Shown piece by piece: positions 62,983-64,000 of a stretch of 64,000 bases of DNA. Positions within the stretch are counted from its first letter, which is position 1, and every line of letters starts with the position of its first letter. Below the pieces are notes generated by a model. That model was not told the DNA's origin and did not search any database. It saw nothing but the letters and a program-made list of their open reading frames with translations. The position numbers and the translations under genes were made by a program. The stretch is from Lachnospiraceae bacterium (lineage in GTDB: Bacteria; Bacillota; Clostridia; Lachnospirales; Lachnospiraceae), in assembly GCA_910574805.1 (NCBI GenBank), contig CAJTCV010000005.1, forward strand, positions 1 through 64,000, read 5' to 3'.

Positions 62983-63486
62983 ATGTGGAACAGGATGTTG
63001 CTTGAGGAACTGTACCCGGATGAGGTGACGGCATCGGTATATGAGATGGACTGGGAGAAGCTGGCAGAAGATTATGACGGCGTAATCTTCGATATTGACA
63101 ATACGCTGGTTCCTCACGGAGCCGGGGCGGACGGACGGGCCATGCGCCTGTTCAGGCATCTGCGGGAGCTGGGATTTCTGACCATGCTGATCTCCAATAA
63201 CAGTGAGGCCAGGGTGAAACCCTTCGCCTGGCAGCTTCAGACGGAGTATGTACACAAGGCCGGGAAGCCGAAGAAAAGAGGCTACGAGAGAGCAATCCGG
63301 CAGATGAAGCTGTCGCCGGGGAGGATCCTCTTCGTGGGGGACCAGATCTTTACCGATATCTGGGGCGCGAACCGGGCAGGGATGAGAACCGTACTGACAG
63401 ACCCGGTGGATCCTGCCACGGATGAGATCCAGATCGTGATCAAGCGGTGGCTGGAGAAGCCGTTTCGCAGAAAACGGTGTGTATGA
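62983..63486 (+). CDS. yqeG: YqeG family HAD-type phosphatase
   Basis: The 167-residue protein has the HAD aspartates DGVIFDIDNTLV, the motif ISNNSEARV and ILFVGDQIFTDIWGANRAG, matching the IIIA-type YqeG family. The family is often near yqeH and shikimate genes in Firmicutes. The start is uncertain between ATG 62983 and ATG 62995. Confidence 0.92.
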   Translation: MWNRMLLEELYPDEVTASVYEMDWEKLAEDYDGVIFDIDNTLVPHGAGADGRAMRLFRHLRELGFLTMLISNNSEARVKPFAWQLQTEYVHKAGKPKKRGYERAIRQMKLSPGRILFVGDQIFTDIWGANRAGMRTVLTDPVDPATDEIQIVIKRWLEKPFRRKRCV

Positions 63487-63582
63487 GACAAAAAAAGTAA
63501 AAAGTTCGTAACAGATATTCAATAATTATCTGCTATAATCATGGGACAGAATTCATATACTAAGATGGGGGATGTGAAGACT

Positions 63583-64000
63583 ATGAGAAGATGGAGAGGA
63601 TATCTGCTGCTCGCGGCGTTTGGCATCTGTATAAGCGGATGCGGGAGAAAGGAGACCGGTTCAGAGCTTCTGACAGAGACAAAGGAGGCGGTAAAGCCGG
63701 TGACGGAGGCTGTGGAGCCTGCGGCAGAACAGACAGAGGAAGGGATTGCGCTCCATATATACAGCGGGGATGAAGCTGCGGAACAGATCGTACAGCAGAC
63801 GGTCCATGTGGAGGAAGTGACAGAGCAGGTGGTCATGAAGGAACTGGCCGGAGCGCTGGGCATGGATGAGGCTGTGGGACTTGCGGGGCTTACCTTCGGC
63901 ATGCACGGAGGGGACAAGGTGGCGATGCTGGATATGAACCGGGCATTTGCGGATTACCTGAACCGGCTGAGCGGAGCAGGGGAACGCATCGTCATGGGAA
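63583..64000 (+). CDS. GerMN-type lipoprotein, cut by the window edge
   Basis: ATG 63583 follows GGGGATGTGAAG. The 139 visible residues have a lipoprotein signal (ICISGC, Cys near 20), a Glu/Thr/Val-rich linker, then TEQVVMKELAGALGMDEA, KVAMLDMNRAFADYLNRLSGAGER, which fits the beta-alpha GerMN domain of sporulation and germination proteins. The C-terminus lies beyond the window. Confidence 0.75.
   Translation, partial: MRRWRGYLLLAAFGICISGCGRKETGSELLTETKEAVKPVTEAVEPAAEQTEEGIALHIYSGDEAAEQIVQQTVHVEEVTEQVVMKELAGALGMDEAVGLAGLTFGMHGGDKVAMLDMNRAFADYLNRLSGAGERIVMG

Overview
The window looks like a chromosomal segment of a spore-forming, anaerobic gut-type clostridium, most likely a Lachnospiraceae. 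The grounds are an alpha/beta small acid-soluble spore protein, a GerMN-type lipoprotein, a DUF1385/prmC/prfA block, a DUF1700/PadR envelope module and Clostridia-style two-component and immunity-type ABC systems. Species cannot be named from sequence alone. From about 18.5 kb onward the DNA is visibly GC-richer (roughly mid-50s % by eye). The first 18.5 kb is AT-richer and carries mobile and defence genes, so it reads as an acquired island.

Island (1-18.5 kb). An intact IS630-family element (106-1389) abuts a gene-tail remnant. A weak promoter then drives one co-directional cluster: a small XRE regulator, a 1000-residue protein of unknown function, brxP (PAPS-reductase/DndC-like, ferredoxin-like cysteines, DUF4007), brxC (ATPase), pglZ, a short brxL, a 66-residue CxxC protein and a cysteine desulfurase. 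BrxP-BrxC-PglZ-BrxL is the type 4 BREX core. No adenine methyltransferase (PglX) is present. The desulfurase plus the DndC-like enzyme form a plausible sulfur-transfer route, so self DNA may be marked by sulfur chemistry (inference). Behind the cluster lies the 3' half of a type I restriction hsdR gene, the likely scar of an earlier defence system.

Core chromosome (18.5-36 kb). In order: a three-gene ATGA-coupled operon ending in a secreted DNA/RNA nuclease lipoprotein; tRNA-Val(GAC); acylphosphatase; a PurF paralogue that lacks the N-terminal catalytic cysteine; a PadR/DUF1700/DUF4097/PspC envelope operon; a membrane-anchored MerR regulator with a minimal YidC-like partner; a frameshifted vanZ; a two-component system divergent from an immunity-type ABC transporter; a transglutaminase lipoprotein; a pair of 31-bp palindromic repeats; dihydroorotase; a XRE regulator; CYTH and DJ-1 proteins; and the spore protein.

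Core chromosome (36-64 kb). The proteostasis block tig-clpP-clpX-lon-engB is followed by AI-2E, DUF4364 and radical SAM genes, then rho-rpmE-DUF1385-prmC-prfA, glmM, a nucleotidyltransferase, a DUF2156 protein, hisC, a small export protein, a lipid kinase and rpiB. On the minus strand lies a compact type IV pilus/pseudopilus operon (transglutaminase lipoprotein, PilC, four pilin-like proteins, PilT) with no PilB or prepilin peptidase in view. The window ends with two lipoproteins and a YqeG phosphatase, the last gene being cut by the edge.
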